Shown: positions 16,431 to 25,945 of the stretch, in pieces
How positions within the stretch are numbered: position 1 is the first letter of the stretch
Layout: every line of letters starts with the position of its first letter
DNA from: Solimonas terrae
GTDB lineage: Bacteria; Pseudomonadota; Gammaproteobacteria; Nevskiales; Nevskiaceae
Direction of reading: 5' to 3'
NCBI RefSeq assembly: GCF_011067135.1
Contig: NZ_JAAMOW010000004.1
Location: 186,001-250,000, forward strand
Length of the DNA stretch: 64,000 nucleotides
Notes under the pieces: generated by a model
Seen by the model: only the letters and a program-made list of their open reading frames with translations
Database searches by the model: none
Told to the model about the DNA's origin: nothing
Program-made: the position numbers and the translations under genes

Positions 16431-16510
16431 TCGCAGCGTCGGTCGGATCGATATTTTTTGGCCCGGCAAAAGCGACTAGACTCGGCGTTCTGCATTGCCA
16501 AGAGACAGCG

Positions 16511-16942
16511 ATGGGCACGATGAAGTGGCGGATTGCCGCGGTGCTGGCCGGCCTGATCAGCGTTCCGGCGCTGGCCGGTGGCGTCTACAAATGGGTCGAT
16601 GCGCAGGGGCATTTCCATTTCAGCGATACCGCTCAGCCGGGCTGGCGCCGCGTCGACGTCAATCCGACAGTCGTGGATGCCGGCCCGATTCCGACCACGG
16701 ATACGGCGGCGGCCGGCAAGCGCGCGGCCGAATGCCAGCAGAAGCGCGATGCGCTGGTCGGCTACAAGGCTTCGGCGCGTATCGTCGAGCGCAACAGTCT
16801 CGGCGTCGAGCACGAGTACACGCCGGAAGAGAAACAGAAGCTGATCGCGCTCACCGAACAGCAGCTGGCAGGCTGCCCGCCCGGCACCCCGGCGGCGGAT
16901 GCGAATGACGGCAACGACGGCGGTGACTCGGCGCCGCAGTAG
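16511..16942 (+). CDS. DUF4124 domain-containing exported protein
   Basis: A 143-residue secreted protein. The signal peptide ends at PALA (about residue 22) and is followed at once by the DUF4124 core GGVYKWVDAQGHFHFSDTA. The rest is low complexity with two cysteines (in AAECQQK and LAGCPPG) that may form a disulfide. The function is unknown; such proteins are common small periplasmic proteins of gammaproteobacteria. A TAGACT -10 box lies 29 bp upstream. It is convergent with speE. Confidence 0.85.
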   Translation: MGTMKWRIAAVLAGLISVPALAGGVYKWVDAQGHFHFSDTAQPGWRRVDVNPTVVDAGPIPTTDTAAAGKRAAECQQKRDALVGYKASARIVERNSLGVEHEYTPEEKQKLIALTEQQLAGCPPGTPAADANDGNDGGDSAPQ

Positions 16943-16960
16943 CGCCGACGCAGCGATCGT

Positions 16961-17815
16961 TCAAGCTCTTGCGAGCGCCTGCCGCACGTAGGTCGGCAGC
17001 GCAAACGCGCCGCGATGGGTGTCGGCGTTGTAGTACTTGCAGTCGAGCGCGGCGATCGCCTGCTCATCCAGCCGTGACGCCAATGCGCCGGCTTTTTTGC
17101 AGGCAATCGAGCCCGACCACCAGCCGGACGGATAGATGACCTGCGGAAAGTGCAGCAAGTGCGTTTCGGCAAAACCGGCTTCGCGCATCGCTGCGTGCAT
17201 TTCCTGGATCAGCGACAGATGCAGCAGCGGCGATTCCGACTGCTGGACCAGCATGCCGTCCGGCTTCAGCGCCTTGATGCAATCGAGATAGAAGCGCTTG
17301 CCGAACAGTCCTTCGGCCGGGCCGACCGGATCGGTCGAATCGATGACGATCATGTCGATCGAGCCGGGCGCCGCATCCTTCATCCACTGGATGCCGTCGC
17401 CGAAGAACAGCGTCGCGCGCGGATCGTCGTTCCTGTCGCAGAGTTCCGGGAAATACTGTTCGGACAGGCGCGTGACGCGTTCGTCGATCTCGACCTGGGT
17501 GGCCGACTTCACTTGCGGATGCTTGAGCACCTCGCGCAGCGTCCCGCAGTCGCCACCACCGACGATCACCACGGTCTGCGGGTCCGGGTGCGAGTTGAGC
17601 GCCGGGTGCGACATCATCTCGTGGTAGAGAAAATTGTCGCGTGTCGACACCATCGTGCAGCCGTCGATCGTCATCAGCCAGCCGAAGCTTTCCGTTTTCC
17701 AGATTTCGATCTTCTGGTACGGCGTCTGCTCCTCGTGCACTTTTTCGCCCTTCAGCGAAAAAGCCGTGCCCGTGCTTTCCATCGGTTCGGTGAACCAGCT
17801 GCGATCCAGCGTCAT
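16961..17815 (-). CDS. speE: Spermidine synthase (polyamine aminopropyltransferase)
   Basis: A 284-residue cytoplasmic enzyme moving the aminopropyl group of decarboxylated S-adenosylmethionine to putrescine. The binding motif VVIVGGGDCGTLREVLKH and the acidic IDMIVIDSTDPVGPA, with the catalytic aspartate in IVIDSTD, are intact, and the length is normal. GAGG lies six bases before the ATG. It is divergent from speA with 126 bp between, giving arginine-to-spermidine genes back to back; no speB or aguA is in the window. Confidence 0.96.
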   Translation of the reverse strand: MTLDRSWFTEPMESTGTAFSLKGEKVHEEQTPYQKIEIWKTESFGWLMTIDGCTMVSTRDNFLYHEMMSHPALNSHPDPQTVVIVGGGDCGTLREVLKHPQVKSATQVEIDERVTRLSEQYFPELCDRNDDPRATLFFGDGIQWMKDAAPGSIDMIVIDSTDPVGPAEGLFGKRFYLDCIKALKPDGMLVQQSESPLLHLSLIQEMHAAMREAGFAETHLLHFPQVIYPSGWWSGSIACKKAGALASRLDEQAIAALDCKYYNADTHRGAFALPTYVRQALARA

Positions 17816-17941
17816 GACAACCTCATAAAATGCGAAAAATTCTGGAATCCGCGGCGCCACGAGGCCCGCGGACGCAACGCAGCACTCTACAATCGCCGCC
17901 TCGCGCCTGAGGCCGGCGAGTATATCGGGTGAAAACACGAA

Positions 17942-19843
17942 ATGAATGACGATACGGTGGCAGCAAAGGCCTGGGATTTCGCCCAGGCGCGCGAGCTGTA
18001 CAACGTTCCGCAGTGGGGCGAGGGCTACTTCGATGTCGGCGCCGACGGCCACGTGCGCGTGCTGCCGTTTCGCGAAAAATCGGAAGTCGCGATCGACCTC
18101 TACGAGCTGGCCCGGCGCCTGCCTGCGGAAGGCCTGCAGCTGCCGGTGCTGGTGCGTTTCGTCAACATCCTGCACGACCGCGTTGACCAGCTGACTGGCG
18201 CGTTCGCCGCCGTGATCGACGAACTGGGCTACCAGGGTCGCTATACCGCGGTCTACCCGATCAAGGTCAACCAGCAGGGCGATGTCGTCGAGGAAATCAT
18301 CCGCCACGGCGGGGAGCGGGTCGGCATCGAAGCGGGCAGCAAGCCGGAGCTCGCCGCGGTGCTCGGCCTGGCACGCCCCGGCAGCGTGATCGTCTGCAAT
18401 GGCTACAAGGACCGCGCCTACATCCGCCGCGCCTTGATCGGCAGCAAGCTGGGTCATCAGGTCTACATCGTCGTCGAGAAGCTTTCCGAGCTGCCGCTGG
18501 TGATCGAAGAGGCCGGGAACCTCGACGTTGCACCGCTGATCGGCCTGCGCGTACGCCTGTCGGCCAACTTCACGAGCACGCAGCAGAACACCGGCGGCGA
18601 GAAGGCCAAGTTCGGGCTGACTTCACCACAGATCCTCGAAGCGCTGGAGATGCTGCGTGCCGCCGGCCGGCTCGATGCCGTGCAGATGATCCATTTCCAC
18701 CTCGGCTCGCAGGTCGCCAATGTGCAGGACGTCGCCCGTGGCCTGCGCGAGGCAGCGCGTTTCTACGTGGAATTGCGCCGGCTCGGTGCGCCGATCAACG
18801 TTGTCGATGTCGGCGGCGGGCTTGGCGTCGACTACGAAGGCACGCGGTCGCGTTCGTTCTGCTCGATGAACTATTCGCTGCGCGAATACGCGCGCAATAT
18901 CCTGCGCACCCTGCAGGAGGTCTGTCTTGCCGAAGACCTGCCGCAGCCGAACGTGATTTCCGAGTCCGGGCGCGCGCTGACGGCGCACCACGCCGTGTTG
19001 ATCGCCGACGTCGTCGATCGTGACGAAGTGCCGTCGCAGACGATCGAGGTGCCGACTGCCGATGCTCCATCGGTGCTGCAGGATCTGCATGCGCTGTTCC
19101 GCGAGATCGATGTCCAGGGGCCGATCGAATCCCTGCACGATGCCGCACAATTCTTTTCCGACGCGCAGGCGCAGTACGCAATGGGTCTGCTCGATCTGCC
19201 GCAGCGTGCCTACGCCGAGCGTGCGTACTACGCGCTGGCGCACGCCGTGCTGCCCAGACTCGATCTCGGCATTCGCGCGCAGCGCGACGCGCATGACGAG
19301 CTGCGCGAGAAACTGTCGGCAAAATATTTCTGCAATTTCTCGGTGTTTCAATCGGTGCCCGATGCCTGGGCGATCGATCAGGTATTTCCGATCATGCCGA
19401 TCCACCGGCTCGACGAGTGTCCGGACGTGCGGGCGAGACTTTGCGATCTGACCTGCGATTCCGACGGTCGGCTCGATCAGTACGTCGATCGTGAAGGCCT
19501 GATGCCGACGCTGGCGCTGCATCAACTGAAGTCGGACGAGCCGTATCTGATCGGCTTCTTCATGGTCGGTGCCTACCAGGAAATCCTCGGCGACATGCAC
19601 AACCTGTTCGGCGACACCAACGCCGTCAACGTGGTTCTCGACGGTCAGGGCGGCTGGCAGCTCGCCGGCGCCGAAGCCGGCGATCGCACCGACGAGTTGT
19701 TGCGCTACGTGCATCTCGAACCGGAAAAGCTGGCCGCATCCTATCGGCAGAAACTCGACGCACTCGGTCTGGGTGCCGCGCAGCGTGATGCGCTTTACAA
19801 GGAACTGGAAGCCGGTTTGAGCGGTTATACCTACTTGTCCTGA
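17942..19843 (+). CDS. speA: Biosynthetic arginine decarboxylase
   Basis: A 633-residue PLP enzyme converting arginine to agmatine, the first step of putrescine synthesis by this route. The fold III barrel carries the PLP lysine in YPIKVNQQGDVVEEI, substrate region HFHLGSQ and the glycine-rich phosphate site VDVGGGLGVDYEG. The length and the ending SGYTYLS match E. coli SpeA. It is divergent from speE and followed by 170 bp without a recognisable gene. Confidence 0.97.
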   Translation: MNDDTVAAKAWDFAQARELYNVPQWGEGYFDVGADGHVRVLPFREKSEVAIDLYELARRLPAEGLQLPVLVRFVNILHDRVDQLTGAFAAVIDELGYQGRYTAVYPIKVNQQGDVVEEIIRHGGERVGIEAGSKPELAAVLGLARPGSVIVCNGYKDRAYIRRALIGSKLGHQVYIVVEKLSELPLVIEEAGNLDVAPLIGLRVRLSANFTSTQQNTGGEKAKFGLTSPQILEALEMLRAAGRLDAVQMIHFHLGSQVANVQDVARGLREAARFYVELRRLGAPINVVDVGGGLGVDYEGTRSRSFCSMNYSLREYARNILRTLQEVCLAEDLPQPNVISESGRALTAHHAVLIADVVDRDEVPSQTIEVPTADAPSVLQDLHALFREIDVQGPIESLHDAAQFFSDAQAQYAMGLLDLPQRAYAERAYYALAHAVLPRLDLGIRAQRDAHDELREKLSAKYFCNFSVFQSVPDAWAIDQVFPIMPIHRLDECPDVRARLCDLTCDSDGRLDQYVDREGLMPTLALHQLKSDEPYLIGFFMVGAYQEILGDMHNLFGDTNAVNVVLDGQGGWQLAGAEAGDRTDELLRYVHLEPEKLAASYRQKLDALGLGAAQRDALYKELEAGLSGYTYLS

Positions 19844-20013
19844 CGCGCCGGCGTCGCGGGCGAGGGGCCGGGCTGCAGGGGGCTCGGTGGGTCCGCCGGC
19901 GCGTTTCAAGCGCGTCGCGATTCAGCGAAGCGTCGGTTCGCGTGTGCTGTAGTTCGCGGCGCGCCGCGGCCGTTTCGCGGACACTTCCCCGACTGCCACC
20001 GCGCGTGCCTGCC

Positions 20014-20463
20014 GTGATCACGATCCGTTGCCGCATCTTTCTGTGCCAGGCCCCCGACGAGGTATTCGCCTTCGCGGCCGATTACCGCAACGATCCCTTG
20101 TGGCGCAAAGGCGTGATCGCGACGCGCTGCGAACCCGATGGCGCACCGGCGCTGGGGACGCGCATGCATGAAACCCTGCAGATGTTCGGAGTGCGAGCCG
20201 AGACTTTGTCGGAAGTCATTGCCTGGGAGCCGGGTCGACGCACGGCCTTCCGCGTGCTGAGCGGGCCGGTGCCCTGCGAGGGGCGGCGTCTGTTCGAAGC
20301 GGAAGGCAACGGCACCTGTCTGAGTTACGTGCTGCACTTGCAGCCCCCCGGTCATCGCCGCTTGCTCGGCCCGCTGCTCGCTCTGCTGTTCCGCTGGCAG
20401 GTCGGCAACGATCTCAAGCGCCTGCGGCGCACCCTTGCCGCGCCCGGCCTGCAGGTCGCCTAG
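20014..20463 (+). CDS. SRPBCC (polyketide cyclase/dehydrase-like) family protein
   Basis: A 149-residue START-like protein. ITIRCRIFLCQAPDEVFAF and the following YRNDPLWRKGV pattern match the SRPBCC opening, where the fold binds small hydrophobic ligands. No catalytic function can be assigned. Starts at GTG 20005 and GTG 20014 are both possible; neither has a good ribosome site, and an open frame reaches back to 19942. A 210-codon frame on the opposite strand was rejected as a shadow. Confidence 0.65.
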   Translation: MITIRCRIFLCQAPDEVFAFAADYRNDPLWRKGVIATRCEPDGAPALGTRMHETLQMFGVRAETLSEVIAWEPGRRTAFRVLSGPVPCEGRRLFEAEGNGTCLSYVLHLQPPGHRRLLGPLLALLFRWQVGNDLKRLRRTLAAPGLQVA

Positions 20464-20721
20464 GGCCTGTTGACCCTCAGCCCTCGCCGTGGCCGAGTCC
20501 GCTCTGCCGGAGCGCAAGGAACGAGGAGTGAGGTGCACGAGGCGGACATGAGCGACGAGAGACGTCGCGATGTGGCAAAACGGACCGGCCCGTTCGGGGA
20601 GGCGCGTGGCGAGCCGCCATGCGGCGCTGCGAACCGCTGCCTGCGGATCGCGTCTTGCGCCTTGCCAGACACCACGACAGCCACGCCGTTTGCGGGAACA
20701 GATCCCGGGACAAACGAAGCC
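20464..20721. other. 258-bp interval without a recognisable gene
   Basis: Between the SRPBCC gene and argH (convergent) there is no frame with a family match. The stretch looks compositionally different from coding DNA and resembles the decayed or dispersed intergenic repeats of some gammaproteobacteria, but only one copy is in the window, so this is a weak guess. Confidence 0.3.
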
Positions 20722-22107
20722 TCAAGGCGTGCGCGTTGCGCGCGCCCGGGCAATCGCCGCGCGCACCTGCGCCGGACTGGTCGCCCCGTAGTGGTTGCGG
20801 GCCGCGAGCGAGCCTTCAAGCGTGATCTTCGCGTAGACGTCCGTGTCGATCATCGGCGAGAACTTGCGCAATTCATCGAGCGACAGTTGGGCAATGTCGC
20901 AGCCCTTCTGCTGTGCGTAAGCGACCGTGCTGCCGACCACGTGATGCGCATCGCGGAACGGCAGCCCCCTGTTGACGAGGTAGTCGGCCAGATCGGTCGC
21001 CGTCGAAAAGCCCCTGGCGGCGGCGGCGCGGCAGTTGTCGCGACGCACTTCGATCGCCGGAATCATGTCGGCGTAGACCGCAAGGCAGGCCGACACCGTG
21101 TCGACGGTATCGAACAGTGGCGGCTTGTCTTCCTGATTGTCGCGGTTGTACGCAAGCGGCTGGCCCTTCATCAGCACCAGCAGGGCATTGAGGTTGCCGA
21201 TCACGCGGCCGGTCTTGCCGCGCACCAGTTCCGGCACATCCGGATTCTTCTTCTGCGGCATGATCGAGCTGCCGGTGCAGAAGCGGTCGGGCAGGTTGAC
21301 GAAGCCGAACATCGGCGTCGACCACAGGATCAGTTCCTCGCTCCAGCGTGACAGGTGCACGAGGATCAGGCTCGCTGCGCTGCAGAATTCGATCGCGAAA
21401 TCGCGATCGGAGACGGTGTCGAGCGAGTTCTCGGTCACGCCGTCGAAGCCAAGCTGCGCGGCAACGTCGTGGCGGTCGATCGGGTAGACCGTGCCGGCCA
21501 GCGCCGCTGCGCCGAGCGGCAGCAGGTTCATGCGGCGACGGCAATCGACGAGGCGCGAACGATCACGCAGCATCTGCTCGCGCCATGCCAGCATGTGGTG
21601 GCCGAAGGTCACCGGCTGGGCAATCTGCAGATGCGTGAAGCCGGGCATCACGCTGTCGGCTTCACGTTCGGCCAGATCGAGCAGGCCGTCGGCGACGCGA
21701 TCGATCAGCGGCAGCAGGCCGTCGATCACGTCGCGCACGTACAAGCGCAGATCGGTGGCGACCTGATCGTTGCGTGAGCGCCCGGTGTGCAGGCGCTTGC
21801 CGGCATCACCGATACGCTCGGTGAGCCGTGCCTCGATGTTCATGTGAACGTCTTCGAGTTTTTCGCTCCACTCGAAACGGCCGGCCTCGATTTCGGCGAG
21901 GATTGCATCGAGGCCGCCGACGATCCTTTCGACATCGTCTGCTGCCAGCACGCCGACCTTGCCCAGCATGCGTGCATGCGCCTTGCTGCCGGCGATGTCC
22001 TGGCGGTACAGGCGTGCGTCGAAACTCACCGACTCGGAGAATTTCTCGACGAGGGCGGAGGTGGATTCGGCGAAGCGGCCGCCCCAGAGTTTCTGGTTTC
22101 CGGACAT
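20722..22107 (-). CDS. argH: Argininosuccinate lyase
   Basis: A 461-residue cytoplasmic enzyme of the fumarase/aspartase superfamily that splits argininosuccinate into arginine and fumarate, the last step of arginine synthesis. The signature [11 protein letters not shown], the motif [13 protein letters not shown] and the catalytic segment [16 protein letters not shown] are present. The start at 22107 gives [12 protein letters not shown], the family N terminus. It is divergent from algZ, as in Pseudomonas aeruginosa. Confidence 0.97.
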   Translation of the reverse strand: MSGNQKLWGGRFAESTSALVEKFSESVSFDARLYRQDIAGSKAHARMLGKVGVLAADDVERIVGGLDAILAEIEAGRFEWSEKLEDVHMNIEARLTERIGDAGKRLHTGRSRNDQVATDLRLYVRDVIDGLLPLIDRVADGLLDLAEREADSVMPGFTHLQIAQPVTFGHHMLAWREQMLRDRSRLVDCRRRMNLLPLGAAALAGTVYPIDRHDVAAQLGFDGVTENSLDTVSDRDFAIEFCSAASLILVHLSRWSEELILWSTPMFGFVNLPDRFCTGSSIMPQKKNPDVPELVRGKTGRVIGNLNALLVLMKGQPLAYNRDNQEDKPPLFDTVDTVSACLAVYADMIPAIEVRRDNCRAAAARGFSTATDLADYLVNRGLPFRDAHHVVGSTVAYAQQKGCDIAQLSLDELRKFSPMIDTDVYAKITLEGSLAARNHYGATSPAQVRAAIARARATRTP

Positions 22108-22318
22108 GGATGGACAGGTGTTGGCAGAAGGCCGCCGATTATAGGCGCGTGGCGTCGAGGCGGCGGCTGGAGACCGCGTGGCCGCCGCCGGTGATCGACA
22201 GGGCGGGTCCGGCAGCCTGTCGAGGCCGTCCGGCCATTCCGGGGACTGGCTTGCTGCCGGCGGCAACGACGCGGCAAAGTGGCGAGGCCGGAGCGTTCCG
22301 GTTCCTCGCGCAGGCTTC

Positions 22319-23413
22319 GTGAAGCAGATCGACCCATCGCCGCGGCATCGCCTCGACCTGATCCCGAATTTCTGCGAGGCGCGGCCGGTGTTGTCGCTGG
22401 CGTTCATCATGGCGGTCGTCGCGGCGGTGCTGACCCTGTCGAGTGCCGCGGTCGGCAAGGGCGCGCTGCAACGCTGGCTGCTGATCACGATCTACCTGCA
22501 GTGGATCGGGATCTGTTCGGCGGCGACCCTGTGCTGGGCCCGGCGCTGGCTGCGCTACGCGCGACCCGGCGTCGTGTTTTTCGTTTGCTGGGGTCTGCTG
22601 GTCGTGATCGTCACGGTGATCTCGGATCTGGCCTATCGCTTCAGCACCTACATGCACTGGGACTTCGCGCTCGGCAACCAGGGCAGGATCACCTTCATCC
22701 TGCGCCACATGCTGATCGCGGCGCTGGTCGCGTTGTTGCTGTTGCGCTACTTCTGGGTCCGCCATCAGTGGACCATGCAGGTGCGCGCCGAGGGCGAGGC
22801 GCGCTATCAGGCGCTCAATGCACGCATCCGCCCCCACTTCCTGTTCAACTCGCTGAACAGTCTCGCCGCGCTGATCCAGGTGCGGCCGAACGAAGCGGAA
22901 ATGATGGTCGAGGATCTCGCCGACCTGTTCCGCGCGAGCCTCGGCAAGGGCCTGCAGGTCGCCAAACTGCTCGAGGAGATCGGCCTGTGTCATGCCTATC
23001 TGCGCATCGAGAAACTGCGCCTGGGCGAACGGCTGGTGGTCGAGTGGGATGTGCCGGAGGACGTGCTGGAATGGCCGGTGCCGAAGCTGATCCTGCAGCC
23101 GGTGATCGAGAACGCCGTCCATCACGGCATCTCGCGCCTGGCGCAGAGTGGCGTCGTTCGCATCGCGGCGCGCGAGATCTTCGGCCGGCTGGTCATCGAA
23201 GTCAGCAATCCGATTCCGCCGCAGAGCGAACCGACCGTGCACGGCAACCGCGTCGCCACCGACAACATTGCCCAACGCCTCAAGCTGATTTACGGTGGCG
23301 GGGCGCGGCTCGAACTGGGTCGTGACCTGCGCCTGGAAGGCGGGGTGTTTCGGGCGCGACTGGTGCTGCCGCGCATGGAAATACCCGAAACGGCGTCGAC
23401 GGAACAAGACTAA
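22319..23413 (+). CDS. algZ: AlgZ/FimS-type sensor histidine kinase (LytS family)
   Basis: A 364-residue membrane sensor. Several hydrophobic helices lie in residues 22-147; the His-kinase dimerisation motif [19 protein letters not shown] carries the phospho-acceptor H173, followed by an HATPase domain ([11 protein letters not shown]-box). The start is uncertain: GTG 22319 is chosen because translation further upstream (frame open from 22178) overlaps the argH leader and has no membrane or family features. It pairs with algR 15 bp downstream. In Pseudomonas the pair controls alginate and type IV pili; whether that holds here is unknown. Confidence 0.88.
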   Translation: MKQIDPSPRHRLDLIPNFCEARPVLSLAFIMAVVAAVLTLSSAAVGKGALQRWLLITIYLQWIGICSAATLCWARRWLRYARPGVVFFVCWGLLVVIVTVISDLAYRFSTYMHWDFALGNQGRITFILRHMLIAALVALLLLRYFWVRHQWTMQVRAEGEARYQALNARIRPHFLFNSLNSLAALIQVRPNEAEMMVEDLADLFRASLGKGLQVAKLLEEIGLCHAYLRIEKLRLGERLVVEWDVPEDVLEWPVPKLILQPVIENAVHHGISRLAQSGVVRIAAREIFGRLVIEVSNPIPPQSEPTVHGNRVATDNIAQRLKLIYGGGARLELGRDLRLEGGVFRARLVLPRMEIPETASTEQD

Positions 23414-23428
23414 CGAGGAGACGAAGAC

Positions 23429-24169
23429 ATGCGCGTCGTGATCGTGGATGACGAGCCGCTGGCGCGCGAGCGCATGAAGCGTCTCCTGCAGGAATTTCCG
23501 GGCTACGAAGTGGTCGGTGAAGCCGACAACGGCGAAACCGCGCTCGACGTGATCGACGACGAAGAGCCCGATCTGGTGCTGCTCGACATTCGCATGGGCG
23601 GAATCGACGGTCTGCAGGTCGGGCGTCAGCTGGCCGAGATGGACGTGCCACCGGCGATCATTTTCACGACCGCCTATTCCGAGCATGCGCTGTCGGCCTT
23701 CGACGCCAATGCCCAGGCCTACCTGCTCAAGCCGATTCGCATCGAGAAGCTGCGCGATGCTCTGCAGCGTGTACGCAAACCGACGCGTGCACACAAGCCG
23801 CAGAGCGCCGGCGGCGAGGCGCAAGCGCTCAAGCGCGAGTTCATCCTGGCGTCGACGCGCGACGGCCTGATCCGCGTGCCGACCCAGGAGGTCGTCTACT
23901 TCCTCGCCGACCAGAAATACACGACCGTCGCCCACATGCACGGCGAGGTTCTGATCGAAGAATCGCTGAAGACGCTGGAAGACGATCTGCAGCCGCAATT
24001 CCTGCGCATACATCGCAAGGCGCTGGTCAACACCAACTTCATCGCCAGCCTCGAGCGCGACCGGCATGGCGAACAGCACCACTGGCTGAAGATGAAGCAC
24101 GCGACGCAGGCGCTGCCGGTGTCGCGCCGACGCCTTGCCGAAGTCCGACGCTTCCTGACCGAGGCCTGA
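23429..24169 (+). CDS. algR: AlgR-type response regulator (REC + LytTR)
   Basis: A 246-residue DNA-binding regulator. The receiver domain (1-120) has D7/D8, phospho-acceptor D53 in LVLLDIRMGG and the conserved lysine in YLLKPIR. The LytTR domain (about 140-245) includes EVVYFLADQKYTTVAHM and the RIHRKALVN segment. A purine-rich AACGAGGAGA lies just upstream of ATG 23429. It follows algZ in an operon and precedes hemC, the arrangement of Pseudomonas. Confidence 0.95.
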   Translation: MRVVIVDDEPLARERMKRLLQEFPGYEVVGEADNGETALDVIDDEEPDLVLLDIRMGGIDGLQVGRQLAEMDVPPAIIFTTAYSEHALSAFDANAQAYLLKPIRIEKLRDALQRVRKPTRAHKPQSAGGEAQALKREFILASTRDGLIRVPTQEVVYFLADQKYTTVAHMHGEVLIEESLKTLEDDLQPQFLRIHRKALVNTNFIASLERDRHGEQHHWLKMKHATQALPVSRRRLAEVRRFLTEA

Positions 24170-24177
24170 CGTCGCTG

Positions 24178-24189
24178 CCGACCGGTCGG
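24178..24189. promoter_or_regulatory. 12-bp perfect palindrome in the hemC leader
   Basis: CCGACCGGTCGG lies between algR and hemC. A GACAAT -10-like box is at 24201-24206, and the palindrome would cover the matching -35 region, so a regulator bound here could control hem transcription. Confidence 0.35.
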
Positions 24190-24242
24190 TCTGAATCTGG
24201 GACAATGCACCACACGCAGGCATACCCGGGATTTCAGCACCG

Positions 24243-25169
24243 ATGAAGTTACGCATCGCAACGCGCGAATCGCCATTGGCGATATGGCAGGCCGAGCACG
24301 TCAAGGCCCGGCTCGAGGCCGCGCACAGCGGACTGGTGGTCGAGCTGCTGCCGATGACGACGCGCGGCGACCAGCTGCTGAGCAGCCCGCTGGCCGCGGT
24401 TGGCGGCAAGGGCCTGTTCGTCAAGGAGCTGGAACAGGCGATGCTCGAGTTGCGTGCCGACATCGCGGTGCACTCGATGAAAGACGTGCCGGCGCGGCAG
24501 CCCGACGGTCTGACACTCGCCGTTTTTCTCGATGGCGAAGACCCGCGCGACGCCTTCGTCTCGAACCGCTTCGCCGGCCTCGCCGAGTTGCCGGCCGGCG
24601 CCATTGTCGGCACCTCCAGCCTGCGCCGGCAGGCGCAGTTGCGCGCGGCGCGACCGGATCTGGTCGTTCGCGATCTGCGCGGCAATGTCGGCAGTCGCCT
24701 GCGCAAGCTCGACGAAGACCAGTACGACGCCATCCTCCTTGCGCATGCAGGCCTGGTCCGGCTCGGGCTCGGCGCACGCATCCGCGAGAGCTTCGATCCG
24801 CAGCGCTTTCTGCCGGCGATCGGTCAGGGCATCGTCGGCATCGAATGCCGAAGCGACGATCGCCAGACGCTGAACATGCTCGCACCGCTCGCCGACCCGG
24901 TGTCGGCCGTCCGGCTGTCCGCCGAGCGCGCCATGAATGCCAAGCTCGGCGGCGCCTGTCAGGTGCCCGTCGCCGGGCACGCGGTACTGGACGGTTCGCG
25001 CCTGCGCCTCGACGGTCTGGTCGCCGCACCAGATGGCTCGCAACTGATTCGTGACCATATCGAAGGGGAGATCGCGGACGCGGCGGCACTGGGACGAACC
25101 CTGGCCGATCGCCTGCTGGCCCAGGGCGCCGGTGCCATTCTGACTGCGCTCGGCATCACGCTGACGTGA
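24243..25169 (+). CDS. hemC: Hydroxymethylbilane synthase (porphobilinogen deaminase)
   Basis: A 308-residue cytoplasmic enzyme joining four porphobilinogens into hydroxymethylbilane for haem and sirohaem. The dipyrromethane cofactor cysteine is C239 (LGGACQVP) and the catalytic aspartate D81 (HSMKDVP); the arginine-rich SSLRRQAQL is intact. Length matches E. coli. It overlaps hemD by 4 bp (GTGA), starting the hemCDXY operon. Confidence 0.97.
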   Translation: MKLRIATRESPLAIWQAEHVKARLEAAHSGLVVELLPMTTRGDQLLSSPLAAVGGKGLFVKELEQAMLELRADIAVHSMKDVPARQPDGLTLAVFLDGEDPRDAFVSNRFAGLAELPAGAIVGTSSLRRQAQLRAARPDLVVRDLRGNVGSRLRKLDEDQYDAILLAHAGLVRLGLGARIRESFDPQRFLPAIGQGIVGIECRSDDRQTLNMLAPLADPVSAVRLSAERAMNAKLGGACQVPVAGHAVLDGSRLRLDGLVAAPDGSQLIRDHIEGEIADAAALGRTLADRLLAQGAGAILTALGITLT

Positions 25170-25945
25170 ACGACGGCGCGTCGCTGCAGGGTCTGCGTGT
25201 GCTGGTCACGCGTCCGGCGGCACAGGCCGACGCGCTCTGCCATTTGCTTGAAGCACGCGGTGCGACGGCACTGCGTCTGCCGCTGCAAAGCATCGAACCG
25301 GTGCGCCAGACGGCGACTGCCGCGCGTGCGCTGGCGCAGGCGCGCGCCGCCGAAGCCTGGATTTTCACGAGCGCCAATGCCGTCAGGCAGGCGCGGCGAA
25401 TCGACAGCGGGGTGTGGCCGCGCAGCATTGCGCTTGGTGCGGCGACGGCGGCAGTGCTGCGTCAGCTCGGCTGCGAGGTCGATCTTCCGGACGGCGCCTA
25501 CTCGAGCGAAGCGGTCCTGGCACTGCCGGCACTGCAGGATGTCGGCGGTCGGCGCATTGTCATCGTGACCGGCGAAGGCGGCCGCGATGCGCTGGAGTCG
25601 GCACTGATGGCGCGCGGCGCCGAGCTCGAGGTGATTGCCGTTTACCGGCGCGTGAACCTGCCGCACGACCCGCAGAGCGCGGCACGGATGGTCGAGCAGG
25701 CCGATGTCGCCGTCATCACCAACGGCGAAGCCCTGGCGCGGCTGATGGCGCTGATGCCGGTCGGACGCGAGGACCGCTTGCGGCGGCTGCCGCTGGTTGT
25801 GCCGAGTCACCGTGTGGTAGAACAGGCCCAGCGCTTGGGCTTCCTGTCCACGCCGCGGGTACCGGAACAGGTGACCGATGCCGCCTACCTCCACTGCCTG
25901 GAATGCTGGCGCGCCGAAACAGATCGCGATGACAGAACAAGCTGA
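25166..25945 (+). CDS. hemD: Uroporphyrinogen-III synthase
   Basis: A 259-residue enzyme that closes and inverts ring D of hydroxymethylbilane to give uroporphyrinogen III. The family is poorly conserved; [15 protein letters not shown] at the start, the [10 protein letters not shown] loop and [13 protein letters not shown] fit. The GTG start overlaps the hemC stop by 4 bp, a coupling arrangement. The gene overlaps hemX by 17 bp. The position between hemC and hemX makes the call secure. Confidence 0.93.
   Translation: MNDGASLQGLRVLVTRPAAQADALCHLLEARGATALRLPLQSIEPVRQTATAARALAQARAAEAWIFTSANAVRQARRIDSGVWPRSIALGAATAAVLRQLGCEVDLPDGAYSSEAVLALPALQDVGGRRIVIVTGEGGRDALESALMARGAELEVIAVYRRVNLPHDPQSAARMVEQADVAVITNGEALARLMALMPVGREDRLRRLPLVVPSHRVVEQAQRLGFLSTPRVPEQVTDAAYLHCLECWRAETDRDDRTS

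Noticed and set aside
19906-20538. A 210-codon minus-strand frame opposite the SRPBCC gene
   Set aside because: The plus strand shows the SRPBCC pattern; the minus frame has no signature and no ribosome site.
22139-24781. An 880-codon open frame on the minus strand opposite algZ, algR and hemC
   Set aside because: It is a shadow of strongly recognisable plus-strand genes in GC-rich DNA; its product shows no domain and is low complexity.
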